Positions 32,958-42,042 are shown, counted from the stretch's first letter. The stretch: DNA of 64,000 nucleotides from Pseudorhodoplanes sp049324435 (GCA_049324435.1 JBMOOQ010000001.1:51097-115096); one strand, 5' to 3'. The notes: generated by a model not told the origin, from the sequence alone. Numbers and translations are program-made.

Positions 32958-34334
32958 ATGGCGGAACCTGCGCAAGCGCGCATCGACGTTCCGCGCGCGA
33001 TCCGCGATGCGATCGTGGCCGGCCTGATCGCGTTCGGCATCCTGCTGCCGCTGATCGGGCTGCAGACCACCGTCAATATCCGCAACGAGCTCGTGCTCAA
33101 TCCGCGGCCGGTCCTGCTCGCGGTGATGGTGGCGATTGTCGTTGCGATCAGCCTGATCCGGTCACTCGTGGTGGCGCCGCTAGCCGCCCGGCGCGCCGCG
33201 GCGCGTCCGTCCGGCCCGAGCCTGCGCTGGGCCGAGACGCGCGCCTCGATCGCGAAATTCGTCACACCCTTCGCGCTCGGCTTCGCCTTCCTGTTTCCGG
33301 TGATTGCAATCGCCCTCGGCGGATTGCAGGGCTCGGTGAAGTGGATCGACAATTTCGGCATCCAGATCATGATTTACATCATGCTGGGCTGGGGCCTGAA
33401 CATCGTGGTCGGTCTCGCCGGGCTGCTCGATCTCGGCTATGTCGCGTTCTACGCGGTCGGCGCCTATTCCTACGCGCTGCTCGCCAAGACCTTCGGTTTC
33501 TCGTTCTGGGTGCTGCTGCCGCTGGCCGGCATTCTCGCGGCGTTCTGGGGTATCCTGCTCGGGTTTCCCGTATTGCGGCTGCGCGGCGACTATCTCGCGA
33601 TCGTCACGCTCGCCTTCGGCGAGATCATCCGGCTGGTGCTGATCAACTGGGTGGACCTGACCGGCGGCTATGCCGGAATTTCCGGCATCCCGCGCCCGAC
33701 CTTTTTCGGCATCCCGTTCAACGCCAGCGACGACGGTTTCGCCGCGGTATTCGGACTGGAATTCTCGCCGGTCTACCGCACCATCTTCCTCTATTACCTG
33801 ATCCTGTGTCTTGCCCTGCTCACCGCATGGATGACGCTCCGTCTGCGCCGGCTGCCGATCGGCCGCGCCTGGGAAGCCTTGCGCGAGGACGAAATCGCCT
33901 GCCGTGCGCTGGGCATCGACACCACCAAGACCAAGCTGTCCGCCTTCGCCATCGGCGCGATGTTCGGCGGCTTTGCCGGATCGTTCTTCGCCGCACGTCA
34001 GGGCTTCATCTCGCCGGAAAGCTTCACCTTCATGGAATCGGCGATGATCGTCGCGATCGTCGTTCTGGGCGGCATGGGCTCGATGGGCGGCGTCGCCATC
34101 GCCGCCATCCTGATGATCGGCGGCACCGAATATCTGCGCGAGCTGGATTTCCTGAAAGCCATCTTCGGCAGCCAGTTCGACCCCACGCAATACCGCATGC
34201 TGCTGTTCGGCCTCGCCATGGTGCTGATCATGATCTGGAAGCCGCGCGGCCTCGTCTCGACCCGCGATCCGACGGCGTTCCTGCACGAGAAGAAGACCAT
34301 CGCCGCAACCTTCGTGAAGGAAGGCCGCGGATGA
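32958..34334 (+). CDS. livM: branched-chain amino-acid ABC transporter permease LivM
   Basis: This 458-residue permease has an N-terminal extension with two or three extra helices before the LivM core (about residues 130-430), which includes LGWGLNIVVGLAGLLDLGYVAFYAVGAYSYA in two parts and RLRGDYLAIVTLAFGEI. Family members of about 300-330 residues lack the extension, but longer ones are usual in Bradyrhizobium relatives. Its stop overlaps the livG start by 4 bp. Confidence 0.92.
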   Translation: MAEPAQARIDVPRAIRDAIVAGLIAFGILLPLIGLQTTVNIRNELVLNPRPVLLAVMVAIVVAISLIRSLVVAPLAARRAAARPSGPSLRWAETRASIAKFVTPFALGFAFLFPVIAIALGGLQGSVKWIDNFGIQIMIYIMLGWGLNIVVGLAGLLDLGYVAFYAVGAYSYALLAKTFGFSFWVLLPLAGILAAFWGILLGFPVLRLRGDYLAIVTLAFGEIIRLVLINWVDLTGGYAGISGIPRPTFFGIPFNASDDGFAAVFGLEFSPVYRTIFLYYLILCLALLTAWMTLRLRRLPIGRAWEALREDEIACRALGIDTTKTKLSAFAIGAMFGGFAGSFFAARQGFISPESFTFMESAMIVAIVVLGGMGSMGGVAIAAILMIGGTEYLRELDFLKAIFGSQFDPTQYRMLLFGLAMVLIMIWKPRGLVSTRDPTAFLHEKKTIAATFVKEGRG

Positions 34335-35236
34335 GCGTTGCGCACGACGTTCTGCGCGTGGAGCATCTCACCATGCGCTTCGGTGGGCTGGTCGCGGTGC
34401 ACGATCTGTCATTCGCGGCGCGTCATGGCGAGATCACCGCGCTGATCGGACCGAACGGCGCCGGCAAGACCACGGTCTTCAACTGCATCACCGGCTTCTA
34501 CCAGCCGACCGAGGGCCGGATCGCCTTGCAGAGCGGCAATCCCGCAATCTGGAGCGAGCTCGACGCCCTGACCGCAAGCGCCTCGCAGAGCCGCAAGCAG
34601 GCGGACGGCGCCTTGTTTCTCCTGGAGCGGATGCCGGACCATGCGGTCGCCCGCGATGCGCGCGTCGCCCGCACCTTCCAGAATATCCGGCTGTTCCGCG
34701 GCATGACAGTGCTGGAAAATCTTCTGGTCGCGCAGCACACAACGCTGATGCATGCGTCCTTTTTTTCGATCTTCGGCATCCTCGGACTTGCGCCGTTCCG
34801 CCGCGCCGAGAAGGCCGCGATCGAGCGCGCGACGCAGTGGCTTGAGACCGTCAATCTAATCGATCGCGCCGACGATCCTGCGGGCGATCTGCCCTATGGC
34901 GATCAGCGCCGTCTCGAAATCGCGCGCGCCATGTGCTCCGATCCGGTCCTTCTGTGCCTCGACGAACCGGCGGCCGGACTGAACCCCCGCGAAAGCGCCG
35001 AATTGTCCGAATTGCTGATCTCGATCCGCGACCGCCACAAGACCTCGGTACTGCTGATCGAGCATGACATGTCGGTGGTGATGCAGATTTCCGATCACGT
35101 TGTCGTACTCGATTACGGAGAAAAGATTTCCGACGGCACCTGCGAGGAGGTCAAGAACGATCCGAACGTGATCGCGGCCTATCTCGGCGTCGAGCAGGAA
35201 GAGGTGGAAGCGGTCGCGACGGAGGTCGGGCTGTGA
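34331..35236 (+). CDS. livG: branched-chain amino-acid ABC transporter ATP-binding protein LivG
   Basis: This 301-residue ATPase has Walker A GPNGAGKTT (about residues 39-47), RVARTFQNIRLF at the Q loop and Walker B PVLLCLDEPAAGLNP; the signature appears as LPYGDQRRLEIAR. Between Walker A and the Q loop is an insertion of about 35 residues (IWSELDALTASASQSRKQAD), longer than in E. coli LivG but common in Bradyrhizobium-type transporters. The start overlaps livM by 4 bp. Confidence 0.92.
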   Translation: MSVAHDVLRVEHLTMRFGGLVAVHDLSFAARHGEITALIGPNGAGKTTVFNCITGFYQPTEGRIALQSGNPAIWSELDALTASASQSRKQADGALFLLERMPDHAVARDARVARTFQNIRLFRGMTVLENLLVAQHTTLMHASFFSIFGILGLAPFRRAEKAAIERATQWLETVNLIDRADDPAGDLPYGDQRRLEIARAMCSDPVLLCLDEPAAGLNPRESAELSELLISIRDRHKTSVLLIEHDMSVVMQISDHVVVLDYGEKISDGTCEEVKNDPNVIAAYLGVEQEEVEAVATEVGL

Positions 35237-35265
35237 GTGCTGCCACCCCCACTTTTTTCCCGCTC

Positions 35266-35346
35266 GTCCCCGCGAAAGCGGGGACCCAGGGTCGCACACG
35301 CAGATCGTGCCGTTTCACTCTTCTGGATTCCCGCTTTCGCGGGAAT
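35266..35346. repeat. REP-like hairpin doublet between livG and livF
   Basis: Two hairpins face each other. GTCCCCGC-GAAA-GCGGGGAC occupies 35266-35285 and ATTCCCGC-TTTC-GCGGGAAT occupies 35327-35346. Each is followed or preceded by matching CCAG/CTGG bases, so the doublet is itself an inverted pair. It fills most of the 121 bases between livG and livF. The second hairpin resembles the copy at 28482-28501. It may lower downstream expression or stabilise upstream mRNA. Confidence 0.7.
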
Positions 35347-35357
35347 GAACGGAGTGT

Positions 35358-36119
35358 GTGGTGACCGCTCCCTCGACCTCACACGCCCCCACGCCCCTGC
35401 TCGCGGTGCGCAACGTCACCACGAAGTACGGGAACATCGTCGCGCTGCGCGGCGTCAGCATCGATGTCTATCCGGGCGAGATCGTCACCCTGATCGGCGC
35501 CAACGGTGCCGGCAAGTCGACGCTGATGATGACGATTTTCGGTAATCCGCGCGCCGCCGAAGGCCAGATCCTGTTCGAGGGCCGCGACATCACCCATCTG
35601 CCGACGCATGAAATCGCCCGGCTCGACATCGCGCAATCGCCGGAGGGCCGGCGCATCTTCTCGCGCATGACGGTGATGGAGAATCTGCAGATGGGCGCCG
35701 CCGTGATCGGCAGCGCGCATTTCGAGGAAGACCTCGAACGCATCTTTGCGATGTTTCCGCGGATCAAGGAGCGCATCAACCAGCGCGGCGGCACGCTGTC
35801 GGGCGGCGAGCAGCAGATGCTGGCAATCGCACGCGCGCTGATGTCGCGTCCGCGGCTTCTGCTGCTCGACGAGCCGTCGCTCGGCCTGGCACCGCTGATC
35901 GTCAAGCAGATCTTTGACATCCTCGCCGACCTGAACGAGCGCACCGGCCTGACCGTCCTTCTGGTCGAGCAGAATGCGTTCCACGCGCTGCGGCTTGCCG
36001 ACCGCGGCTACGTGATGGTCAACGGCGAAATCACCATGTCGGGCACCGGTCGCGAATTGCTGGAGAAGCCCGAAATCCGTGCCGCCTATCTCGAAGGCGG
36101 CCGGCGGGAGGCGGGATGA
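35358..36119 (+). CDS. livF: branched-chain amino-acid ABC transporter ATP-binding protein LivF
   Basis: This 253-residue ATPase has Walker A GANGAGKST (about residues 45-53), signature LSGGEQQMLAIARAL and Walker B RLLLLDEPSLGLAP. It starts at a GTG (35358, or the next one at 35361) just after the repeat doublet. Its stop overlaps the start of a DUF6867-type gene by 4 bp. LivF and LivG form the ATPase pair of the importer. Confidence 0.92.
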   Translation: MVTAPSTSHAPTPLLAVRNVTTKYGNIVALRGVSIDVYPGEIVTLIGANGAGKSTLMMTIFGNPRAAEGQILFEGRDITHLPTHEIARLDIAQSPEGRRIFSRMTVMENLQMGAAVIGSAHFEEDLERIFAMFPRIKERINQRGGTLSGGEQQMLAIARALMSRPRLLLLDEPSLGLAPLIVKQIFDILADLNERTGLTVLLVEQNAFHALRLADRGYVMVNGEITMSGTGRELLEKPEIRAAYLEGGRREAG

Positions 36120-36511
36120 TGCTCACCACCATCGGCCATCTGTTCTATGAGGAGGATTCGTTTTTCGTCTTCCTGCTGGTCACAATCATTCTGGGCGGCA
36201 GCGGCGCATTTCTCGCCGGCCGGGCGATCGCGCTGACCTGGCGTCCGGCCTGGCAGGTGGCGGCCTATATGCTGGTCCTCGGCGGCGCGGTGCGGTTTTT
36301 CCACATGGCCCTGTTCGAAGGCCATCTCTTGTCCCTGCATTACTACGTGGTGGATACCGCATTCTGTTTGCTGTTCGGCTTCTGGGGCTACCGCGCGACG
36401 AGGGCCGGCCAGATGGCCGAACAATATGGCTGGCTTTATTCCCGGACCGGAATGCTCAACTGGGCAAAAAAAAGGCCTGCGCCAAACGCCGCAGCCGCGA
36501 AATCCGGCTGA
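36116..36511 (+). CDS. DUF6867-like small membrane protein within the liv operon
   Basis: This 131-residue protein has about three membrane helices (around residues 15-40, 45-70 and 78-100) and a basic C-terminal tail. It overlaps livF by 4 bases, so it is translationally coupled and should be made with the importer. The family occurs next to liv operons in Bradyrhizobium-type bacteria; its role is unknown. It may be an accessory membrane subunit of this transporter. Confidence 0.7.
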   Translation: MMLTTIGHLFYEEDSFFVFLLVTIILGGSGAFLAGRAIALTWRPAWQVAAYMLVLGGAVRFFHMALFEGHLLSLHYYVVDTAFCLLFGFWGYRATRAGQMAEQYGWLYSRTGMLNWAKKRPAPNAAAAKSG

Positions 36512-36625
36512 CCTTTTCCGCGCTTTGTCGTTAAATCCGGCATGCGGCGGGGCCGGACTTGAAGACTCCGGCAGCGTTCGACCCGCCAAAGCTATCGCCT
36601 ACTTTATCATCCAGGGGAGTTTCGA

Positions 36626-37762
36626 ATGAAACGGATCACCGCGCTCGGCGCCGCTGTCGGCCTCGCTGTCGCGCTGTCGGGAACTGCGCATGCGCAGATC
36701 AAGTTCGGCGTCGCCGGTCCGCTGACCGGATCGAATGCCGCATTCGGCGCGCAGCTCAAGAATGGCTTCGAGCAGGCCGTCGCGGACATCAATGCCGCCG
36801 GCGGCATCCAGGGCCAAAAGATCGTCACCGCCGTCGGCGACGACGTCGGCGACCCGAAGCAGGGCGTGTCGATCGCCAACAAGTTCTCCGCCGAAGGCGT
36901 CAAGTTCGTGGTCGGCCACTTCAATTCCGGCGTGACCATGCCCTCCTCCGAGGTCTACCAGGAGAACGGCATCGTCTCGATCACACCCGCCTCCACCAAT
37001 CCGCGCGTCACCGAACGCGGCATGTGGAACGTGTTCCGCACCTGCGGCCGCGACGATCAGCAGGGCGCGGTGGCGGCGGCCTATATCCTCAAGCACATGA
37101 AGGGCAAGAAGATTGCCGTCGTGCATGACAAGACCACCTACGGGCAAGGCCTCGCCGACGAGACCCGCAAGGCCATGAACAAGGGCGGCATCAAGGAGGT
37201 GCTCTACGAGGGCATCAATATCGGCGACAAGGACTTCTCGGCGCTGGTGTCGAAGATCAAGGCCTCGGGCGCCGATGTCGTCTACTGGGGCGGCCTGCAT
37301 ACCGAAGGCGGCCTTTTGGTCCGCCAGATGCGCGACCAGGGTGTGAAGGCCGTGCTGTTCGGCGCCGACGGCATCACCTCCGACGAGTTCGCCTCGATCG
37401 GCGGCCCGGGCGTCGAAGGCACGCTGATGACCTTCGCGCCGGACCCGCGCAAGCGCCCCGAGGCCAAGGCGGTGATCGAGAAATTCCGCGCCAAGAAGTT
37501 CGAGCCGGAAGCCTACACGCTCTATAGCTACGCTGCGGTCGAGGTCATCAAGCAGGCGGCCGATGCGGCCAAGTCGCTCGATCCGAAAAAGGTCGCGGCC
37601 CAGATCAAGTCGGGCCAGAAGTTCAAGACCGTGATCGGCGAACTGTCCTACGACAAGAAGGGTGACATCACCCGTCCGGACTACGTCGTCTATATCTGGA
37701 AGAAGGGCGCCGACGGCAAGATCACCTACGAGGAACTGCCCGCCAACATGCAGGGCTCGTAA
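36626..37762 (+). CDS. livK: branched-chain amino-acid ABC transporter substrate-binding protein
   Basis: This 378-residue periplasmic protein starts with a signal peptide (cleavage after AHA, about residue 23), then the Leu/Ile/Val-binding fold: IKFGVAGPLTGSNAAFGAQ, GVTMPSSEVYQENGIVSITPAS split over two parts, and ALFGADGITSDEFA-type segments. It delivers the ligand to LivHM. A 114-base gap before it may include a separate promoter, and a strong terminator follows it. Ligand identity, branched-chain or aromatic, is not fixed by sequence. Confidence 0.92.
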   Translation: MKRITALGAAVGLAVALSGTAHAQIKFGVAGPLTGSNAAFGAQLKNGFEQAVADINAAGGIQGQKIVTAVGDDVGDPKQGVSIANKFSAEGVKFVVGHFNSGVTMPSSEVYQENGIVSITPASTNPRVTERGMWNVFRTCGRDDQQGAVAAAYILKHMKGKKIAVVHDKTTYGQGLADETRKAMNKGGIKEVLYEGINIGDKDFSALVSKIKASGADVVYWGGLHTEGGLLVRQMRDQGVKAVLFGADGITSDEFASIGGPGVEGTLMTFAPDPRKRPEAKAVIEKFRAKKFEPEAYTLYSYAAVEVIKQAADAAKSLDPKKVAAQIKSGQKFKTVIGELSYDKKGDITRPDYVVYIWKKGADGKITYEELPANMQGS

Positions 37763-37786
37763 GGCTCTCGCCCATTGAAGCCAGGG

Positions 37787-37816
37787 AAGCCCGCCGCACG
37801 GCGGGCTTTTCGTTTT
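37787..37816 (+). terminator. rho-independent terminator after livK
   Basis: AAGCCCGCCG (37787-37796) pairs with CGGCGGGCTT (37799-37808) to form a strong GC hairpin, followed by TTCGTTTT. It ends the liv operon 25 bases after the livK stop. Confidence 0.8.
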
Positions 37817-37850
37817 GTCAGCCCGCGCAAATCGCTCTACACCCTCCCCC

Positions 37851-38981
37851 ATGCCCGATTTCTCCCCGCAGCAGGACGCGGCACTGCGCGCCGTCTCCGA
37901 CTGGCTGAAAGCCAGACCCGGTACCCGCGGCACCCCGCAGGTGTTCCGGCTGTTCGGCTATGCCGGCACCGGCAAGACCACACTGGCCCGCCATCTGGCC
38001 GAAAGCGTCGAGGGCAAGGTCGCCTATGCCGCCTTCACCGGAAAGGCCGCCCTCGTCATGCGCGCCAAGGGCTGCGCTGGCGCCTCCACCATCCACTCGC
38101 TGATCTACAAGACCCGCGAGAGCGGCGACGAAGTCCCGAGCTTCGAACTCTGGGACGAGGCGCCCGCCTCCAAGGCCAAGCTGATCGTGATCGACGAATG
38201 CTCGATGGTCGATGCCGAGCTCGGCCGCGATCTTCTCTCCTTCGGCATTCCGGTGCTGGTGCTGGGCGATCCGGCGCAATTGCCGCCGATTCAGGGCGCC
38301 GGCTTCTTCACCGAAGCCGAGCCGGATGCCATGCTGACCGAGGTTCACCGCCAGGCGCAGGACGATCCGATCGTCCGGCTCTCGATGCTCGCGCGCGAGG
38401 GGCTGCGGATCGAACCTGGCCGCTATGGCGACAGCGAGGTGGTGCTGCGCAGCGACTTCGATCCGGACCGCGTGATCGAGACCGACCAGATCCTGGTCGG
38501 CCGCAACACGACGCGGCGCGCCTATAACACCCGGCTGCGTGAGCGCCTCGGCCGCGAGGAAGGTCTGCCCGTCGCCGGCGACAAGCTCGTGTGCCTGCGC
38601 AACAACCGCAAAAAGGCGCTGTTCAATGGCGGTCTATGGACAGTGAAGGAACGCGCCGCGGGCAAATCCGGCAGCGTCATCACCATGCGCATCACGCCGG
38701 ACGCCGATCTGTCAGGCTCGGCACTGGGCGTGAAGGGCGTCAAGGTCTCGGTGCGCCGCGAATGTTTCCTCGGCGGCATCGAGGATTTCGACTGGGCGCA
38801 GCGCAAGAAATACGACGAATTCGATTACGGCTATGTGCTCACCGTGCACAAGGCGCAAGGGTCGCAATGGGACGACGTGGTGCTATTCGATGAGAGCTTC
38901 GCCTTCCCCGACAGCCGTGCGCGCTGGCTCTATACCGGCATCACCCGCGCCGCGAAGAAGCTGACGGTCGTGGTGTCGTAG
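37851..38981 (+). CDS. RecD-like ATP-dependent DNA helicase
   Basis: This 376-residue protein has Walker A GYAGTGKT (residues 36-43), Walker B LIVIDECSMVD, motif III LVLGDPAQLPP, VLTEVHRQ-like motif IV (MLTEVHRQAQDDPI) and a UvrD_C_2-type end with LTVHKAQGSQWDDV and YTGITRAAKKL. This is a single-subunit superfamily 1B helicase of the RecD/Pif1 type, shorter than RecD2 and lacking its N-terminal extension. It stands alone after the livK terminator, and the short compact form suggests a phage-Dda-like or AAA_30-type role. Confidence 0.85.
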   Translation: MPDFSPQQDAALRAVSDWLKARPGTRGTPQVFRLFGYAGTGKTTLARHLAESVEGKVAYAAFTGKAALVMRAKGCAGASTIHSLIYKTRESGDEVPSFELWDEAPASKAKLIVIDECSMVDAELGRDLLSFGIPVLVLGDPAQLPPIQGAGFFTEAEPDAMLTEVHRQAQDDPIVRLSMLAREGLRIEPGRYGDSEVVLRSDFDPDRVIETDQILVGRNTTRRAYNTRLRERLGREEGLPVAGDKLVCLRNNRKKALFNGGLWTVKERAAGKSGSVITMRITPDADLSGSALGVKGVKVSVRRECFLGGIEDFDWAQRKKYDEFDYGYVLTVHKAQGSQWDDVVLFDESFAFPDSRARWLYTGITRAAKKLTVVVS

Positions 38982-38987
38982 CGCCAT

Positions 38988-39012
38988 GATGCCCGGCCCC
39001 GGGCCGGGCATC
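38988..39012. terminator. GC-rich hairpin between convergent genes
   Basis: GATGCCCGGCCC (38988-38999) and GGGCCGGGCATC (39001-39012) form a 12-bp palindrome around one central C. It lies between the stops of the helicase and the convergent bdhA gene. There is no clear T run on either side, so it may act as a mRNA-stabilising hairpin or a weak bidirectional terminator. Confidence 0.6.
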
Positions 39013-39023
39013 TGTGCACCGGC

Positions 39024-39806
39024 CTACTGCATGAACCAGCCGTGGCTGACCACCAGCGACTGGCCGGTCATCACATTGTTCTTGGCCGCAGCAAAGAACA
39101 GCACCGCGTCGGCGACGTCATCGGTGGTGGTGAACTCGCCGTCCACGGTCTCCTTCAGCATCACATTCTTGATCACCTGCTCTTCGGTGATCTTCAGCGC
39201 TGCGGCCTGTTCGGGGATCTGCTTCTCGACCAGCGGCGTGCGCACGAAGCCCGGACACACCACATTGGCCGTGACGTTGTATTCCGCACCCTCCTTCGCC
39301 AGCACCTTGGCAAGACCGATCAGGCCGTGCTTGGCGGTGACATACGGCGCCTTCAGCTTCGACGCCTCCTTGGAATGCACCGAGCCCATATAGATCACGC
39401 GGCCGTATTTCGCGGCATACATGTGCTTGAGGCAGGCCTTTGTGGTCAGGAACGCGCCGTCGAGATGGATCGCGAGCAGCTTCTTCCAGTCGGCATAGGG
39501 AAAATCCACAAACGGATGAACGATCTGAATTCCCGCATTGCTGACCAGAATGTCGATCTTGCCGAACTTGGCGATCGTGTCGGCGACGCCCTTCTCGACC
39601 TGCGCCTCGTCGGTCACGTTCATCGCAACCGCAAAGGCGTCGCCGTGCTTCGCCTTGATTTCGTTCGCGGTCGCCTGCGCCGCATCGAGATTGAGGTCGG
39701 CGATCACGGGAATGCCGCCTTCCGCCGCGAACCGCAGCGCGATTTCCTTGCCGATACCGCTCGCGGCACCGGTCACCATCGCCACCCTTTTGTCGAAACG
39801 AGCCAT
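39024..39806 (-). CDS. bdhA: 3-hydroxybutyrate dehydrogenase
   Basis: This 260-residue SDR enzyme has TGAASGIG (residues 12-19), NAG (90-92), Ser142, Tyr155 and Lys159, and the BdhA-type endings GFVRTPLVEKQIPEQA and MTGQSLVVSHGWFMQ. It interconverts (R)-3-hydroxybutyrate and acetoacetate. It follows an acetoacetate decarboxylase gene by 18 bases and a patatin-like gene further upstream, so this operon joins PHB/ketone-body turnover. Confidence 0.92.
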   Translation of the reverse strand: MARFDKRVAMVTGAASGIGKEIALRFAAEGGIPVIADLNLDAAQATANEIKAKHGDAFAVAMNVTDEAQVEKGVADTIAKFGKIDILVSNAGIQIVHPFVDFPYADWKKLLAIHLDGAFLTTKACLKHMYAAKYGRVIYMGSVHSKEASKLKAPYVTAKHGLIGLAKVLAKEGAEYNVTANVVCPGFVRTPLVEKQIPEQAAALKITEEQVIKNVMLKETVDGEFTTTDDVADAVLFFAAAKNNVMTGQSLVVSHGWFMQ

Positions 39807-39824
39807 CGCAAATATCCTTTCGTC

Positions 39825-40577
39825 CTATTTCAGATAATCGAACACGACCTCACCGAGGCCGAGCGTCAGGTCGGCGATGTAATGCGTGCCGGACACCACC
39901 TCGTGCACCGGCAGCCGGTTCACATCGCACATCGCGTGATCGAACAATTGCAGCGCCGCAGGTCCGGTCCACGCGCCTTTCAGCGTCACGTCCTCCATGT
40001 AATAGCGGACCAGCTCGCAGATGCGCGGCGTGCAATCGACATGCGGGATGATCTTGACCATGAAAGCGGGCTTCGCCATGGCCTTTTTCATGGGCTCGAG
40101 CGGCAGCTCGCGATGCTTGTAGCCCATGGTGGCGGTGACGCAGAGCACCGAGCCGTAATGCAGCGTCCCGACCAGAGTCTCCTGCTCGTGCGAAATCTTC
40201 GGCGTCGCAAGCTTTTTCGGGAAGCCCCAGATCTCGCGGCCGCCGGCGATCGGCGAATTATCGTCGAGATACATCGCATGGACGTAGCCGCCCTCCTGCA
40301 CCTCGCCGGACGGTGTCCTGAACCGGACCGGAATCACCTGCCCAGTCTCGGTGTAATCGCCGAAGCCGGTCGAATCCGGCATGCGGATGAATTCATAAGC
40401 AACGGTGTCGCCCACCACCTCCAGCGGCTCGGGAACCACCTCGCGCAATTTCTCAGGATCGGTCCGGTAAGTGATCACCACGAATTCGCGGTTGTAGAAC
40501 TTGTAGGGCGGCTTCGGATAGGCCGGATCGTTCAGCGGCATCGCGAAGGCTTTCGCCCTGACGTCTGCAATCTTCAT
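39825..40577 (-). CDS. adc: acetoacetate decarboxylase
   Basis: This 250-residue enzyme has the family motif GREIWGFPKKLATPKI, with Lys121 in the position of the Schiff-base Lys115 of the Clostridium enzyme. It decarboxylates acetoacetate to acetone and CO2. It lies between a patatin-like gene (upstream) and bdhA (downstream), so hydroxybutyrate could flow through acetoacetate to acetone. A Cys-rich spot is seen at VDCTPRICE. Confidence 0.92.
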   Translation of the reverse strand: MKIADVRAKAFAMPLNDPAYPKPPYKFYNREFVVITYRTDPEKLREVVPEPLEVVGDTVAYEFIRMPDSTGFGDYTETGQVIPVRFRTPSGEVQEGGYVHAMYLDDNSPIAGGREIWGFPKKLATPKISHEQETLVGTLHYGSVLCVTATMGYKHRELPLEPMKKAMAKPAFMVKIIPHVDCTPRICELVRYYMEDVTLKGAWTGPAALQLFDHAMCDVNRLPVHEVVSGTHYIADLTLGLGEVVFDYLK

Positions 40578-40617
40578 GGGACCGCTCGCTGCTCAATGGT
40601 TGGAGGAAAAGCCGAAT

Positions 40618-41781
40618 TCAGATTTTGTCGAAGGTGGCGACGCCATCCTTCGATGACGGGCGCTGCAGGACCTCGGGACTGCTCAGGGTTCGCGCGGTGT
40701 CGTTATAGCCCGCGGCCCAGTGCTCCTCCATCATCCCGCGCGAGAACAGGAAATCCTTCGACGTGCCTTCGTAGTGTTTCGAGCGATAGATCAGATGCAC
40801 GATGTTGTAGACCGTCTCATCAGCCTCGCTGCTCAGCAGCGCCAAGTCAGGATCGTTGTTCACGAGGTTCTGGTCGGGCACCATTTGCAGCAGGCGCACG
40901 GCGGCACGCCGCAGCCGCTGCATCTTCTTGAACTGGTCGGTATTGGCGCGCGTGCGGCTCGAATACCGGATCTCCTTCTGCCGGACATCGAGCCCGATGA
41001 TGTCCTTCGGCAGATCTCCCGTCGCACTCCAGAGATCGACCTGGAATGCGAGCGTGTCCTTGCGCGGACGTGTCCCCAGCACCCATTCCAGTGGCGTGTT
41101 TGAAAGAAGCCCGCCGTCCCAGTAGTAATCGTCGCCGATCCTGGTCGCCGGAAATCCGGGCGGCAGCGACCCGCTCGCGATGATATGATCGGCGGTGATC
41201 GTTTCCTGGTCGGAATCGAAATAGCGCATGTTGCCGGAGCGCACATTGACGGCCCCGACGCACAACCGCATCTCCTTCGCGTTGATCCGGTCGAAGTCCA
41301 CCAGCGAATGCAAGGTCTCGCGCAACGGACTGATATCGTAGAAGCTCTCGGTCTCGGGACGCCGGCCCGACCACAGGTAGAACGGCAGTGGCCGCGGACA
41401 GAAAAATCCCGGTGCGCCGCCGATCACATTGCCGAGGGCATAGGCGCGATTCACCGCCAGATGCATCATGTCACCGCCGGTTGCGGCGAAATCCCACAAT
41501 GGCGTCGCCAGCGGCAGCGCGCATGGCGGCGGCTCGGTGATCGTCTCCCAGAAGCGCCGCAATGCCGCAACGCGCCGTTCCGGCGGATTTCCTGCAATCA
41601 GGGCGCAGTTGATGGCGCCGATCGAAATCCCGGCCACGCAATCGGGGTGCAGCCTGGCCTCGGCGAGCGCCTGATAAACCCCGGCCTGATAAGAGCCGAG
41701 CGCGCCGCCGCCCTGCAGCAGCAACGCAATCCGCTCGAATGGCGGGCGCTCCTTGACGGGCTCGATACGGGCTTCAGCCAT
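40618..41781 (-). CDS. patatin-like phospholipase family protein
   Basis: This 387-residue protein has GGGALGSYQAG (oxyanion loop, about residues 24-34), GISIGAI with nucleophile Ser53 and the catalytic Asp in YYWDGGLLSNTP. The region after the patatin domain resembles DUF3734. Patatin-like enzymes are lipid acyl hydrolases; the position at the head of an adc-bdhA operon suggests a role near PHB granules or membrane lipids. The ATG at 41781 is preferred; an in-frame start exists at 41835. The gap to adc is 40 bases. Confidence 0.87.
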   Translation of the reverse strand: MAEARIEPVKERPPFERIALLLQGGGALGSYQAGVYQALAEARLHPDCVAGISIGAINCALIAGNPPERRVAALRRFWETITEPPPCALPLATPLWDFAATGGDMMHLAVNRAYALGNVIGGAPGFFCPRPLPFYLWSGRRPETESFYDISPLRETLHSLVDFDRINAKEMRLCVGAVNVRSGNMRYFDSDQETITADHIIASGSLPPGFPATRIGDDYYWDGGLLSNTPLEWVLGTRPRKDTLAFQVDLWSATGDLPKDIIGLDVRQKEIRYSSRTRANTDQFKKMQRLRRAAVRLLQMVPDQNLVNNDPDLALLSSEADETVYNIVHLIYRSKHYEGTSKDFLFSRGMMEEHWAAGYNDTARTLSSPEVLQRPSSKDGVATFDKI

Positions 41782-42042
41782 GACCGCCTGCCGCACATCC
41801 GGCGTTGAGGACGGCTGCGGACCGGTACCGCACATCGCAACCGCGCCCCTATCATACCCGAAATGGGGACTGCAGCCGCATCTGCGCGGAGCCGGGCGTC
41901 TCGCCGATGCGCCGGACCTTAGAGGCCTGGGATCAACGATTGGTTTAAGCGTTGCCCGCGTTTCGTGACCGGACGATGTCAGCGTAAACGAAGCGATGCG
42001 GCATCGTGCGGTCCGTCAGGTTCTGCACGAAAATCGTGCAGA

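Noticed and set aside
31952..33370. A 472-codon open frame opposite livH and the start of livM
   Set aside because: It is antisense to the clear permease genes and has biased composition (Asp, Gln, Arg, His); no motif.
39042..40931. A 629-codon open frame opposite bdhA and adc
   Set aside because: It is antisense to two convincing enzymes with catalytic motifs, and its product is Arg/His-rich without domains.
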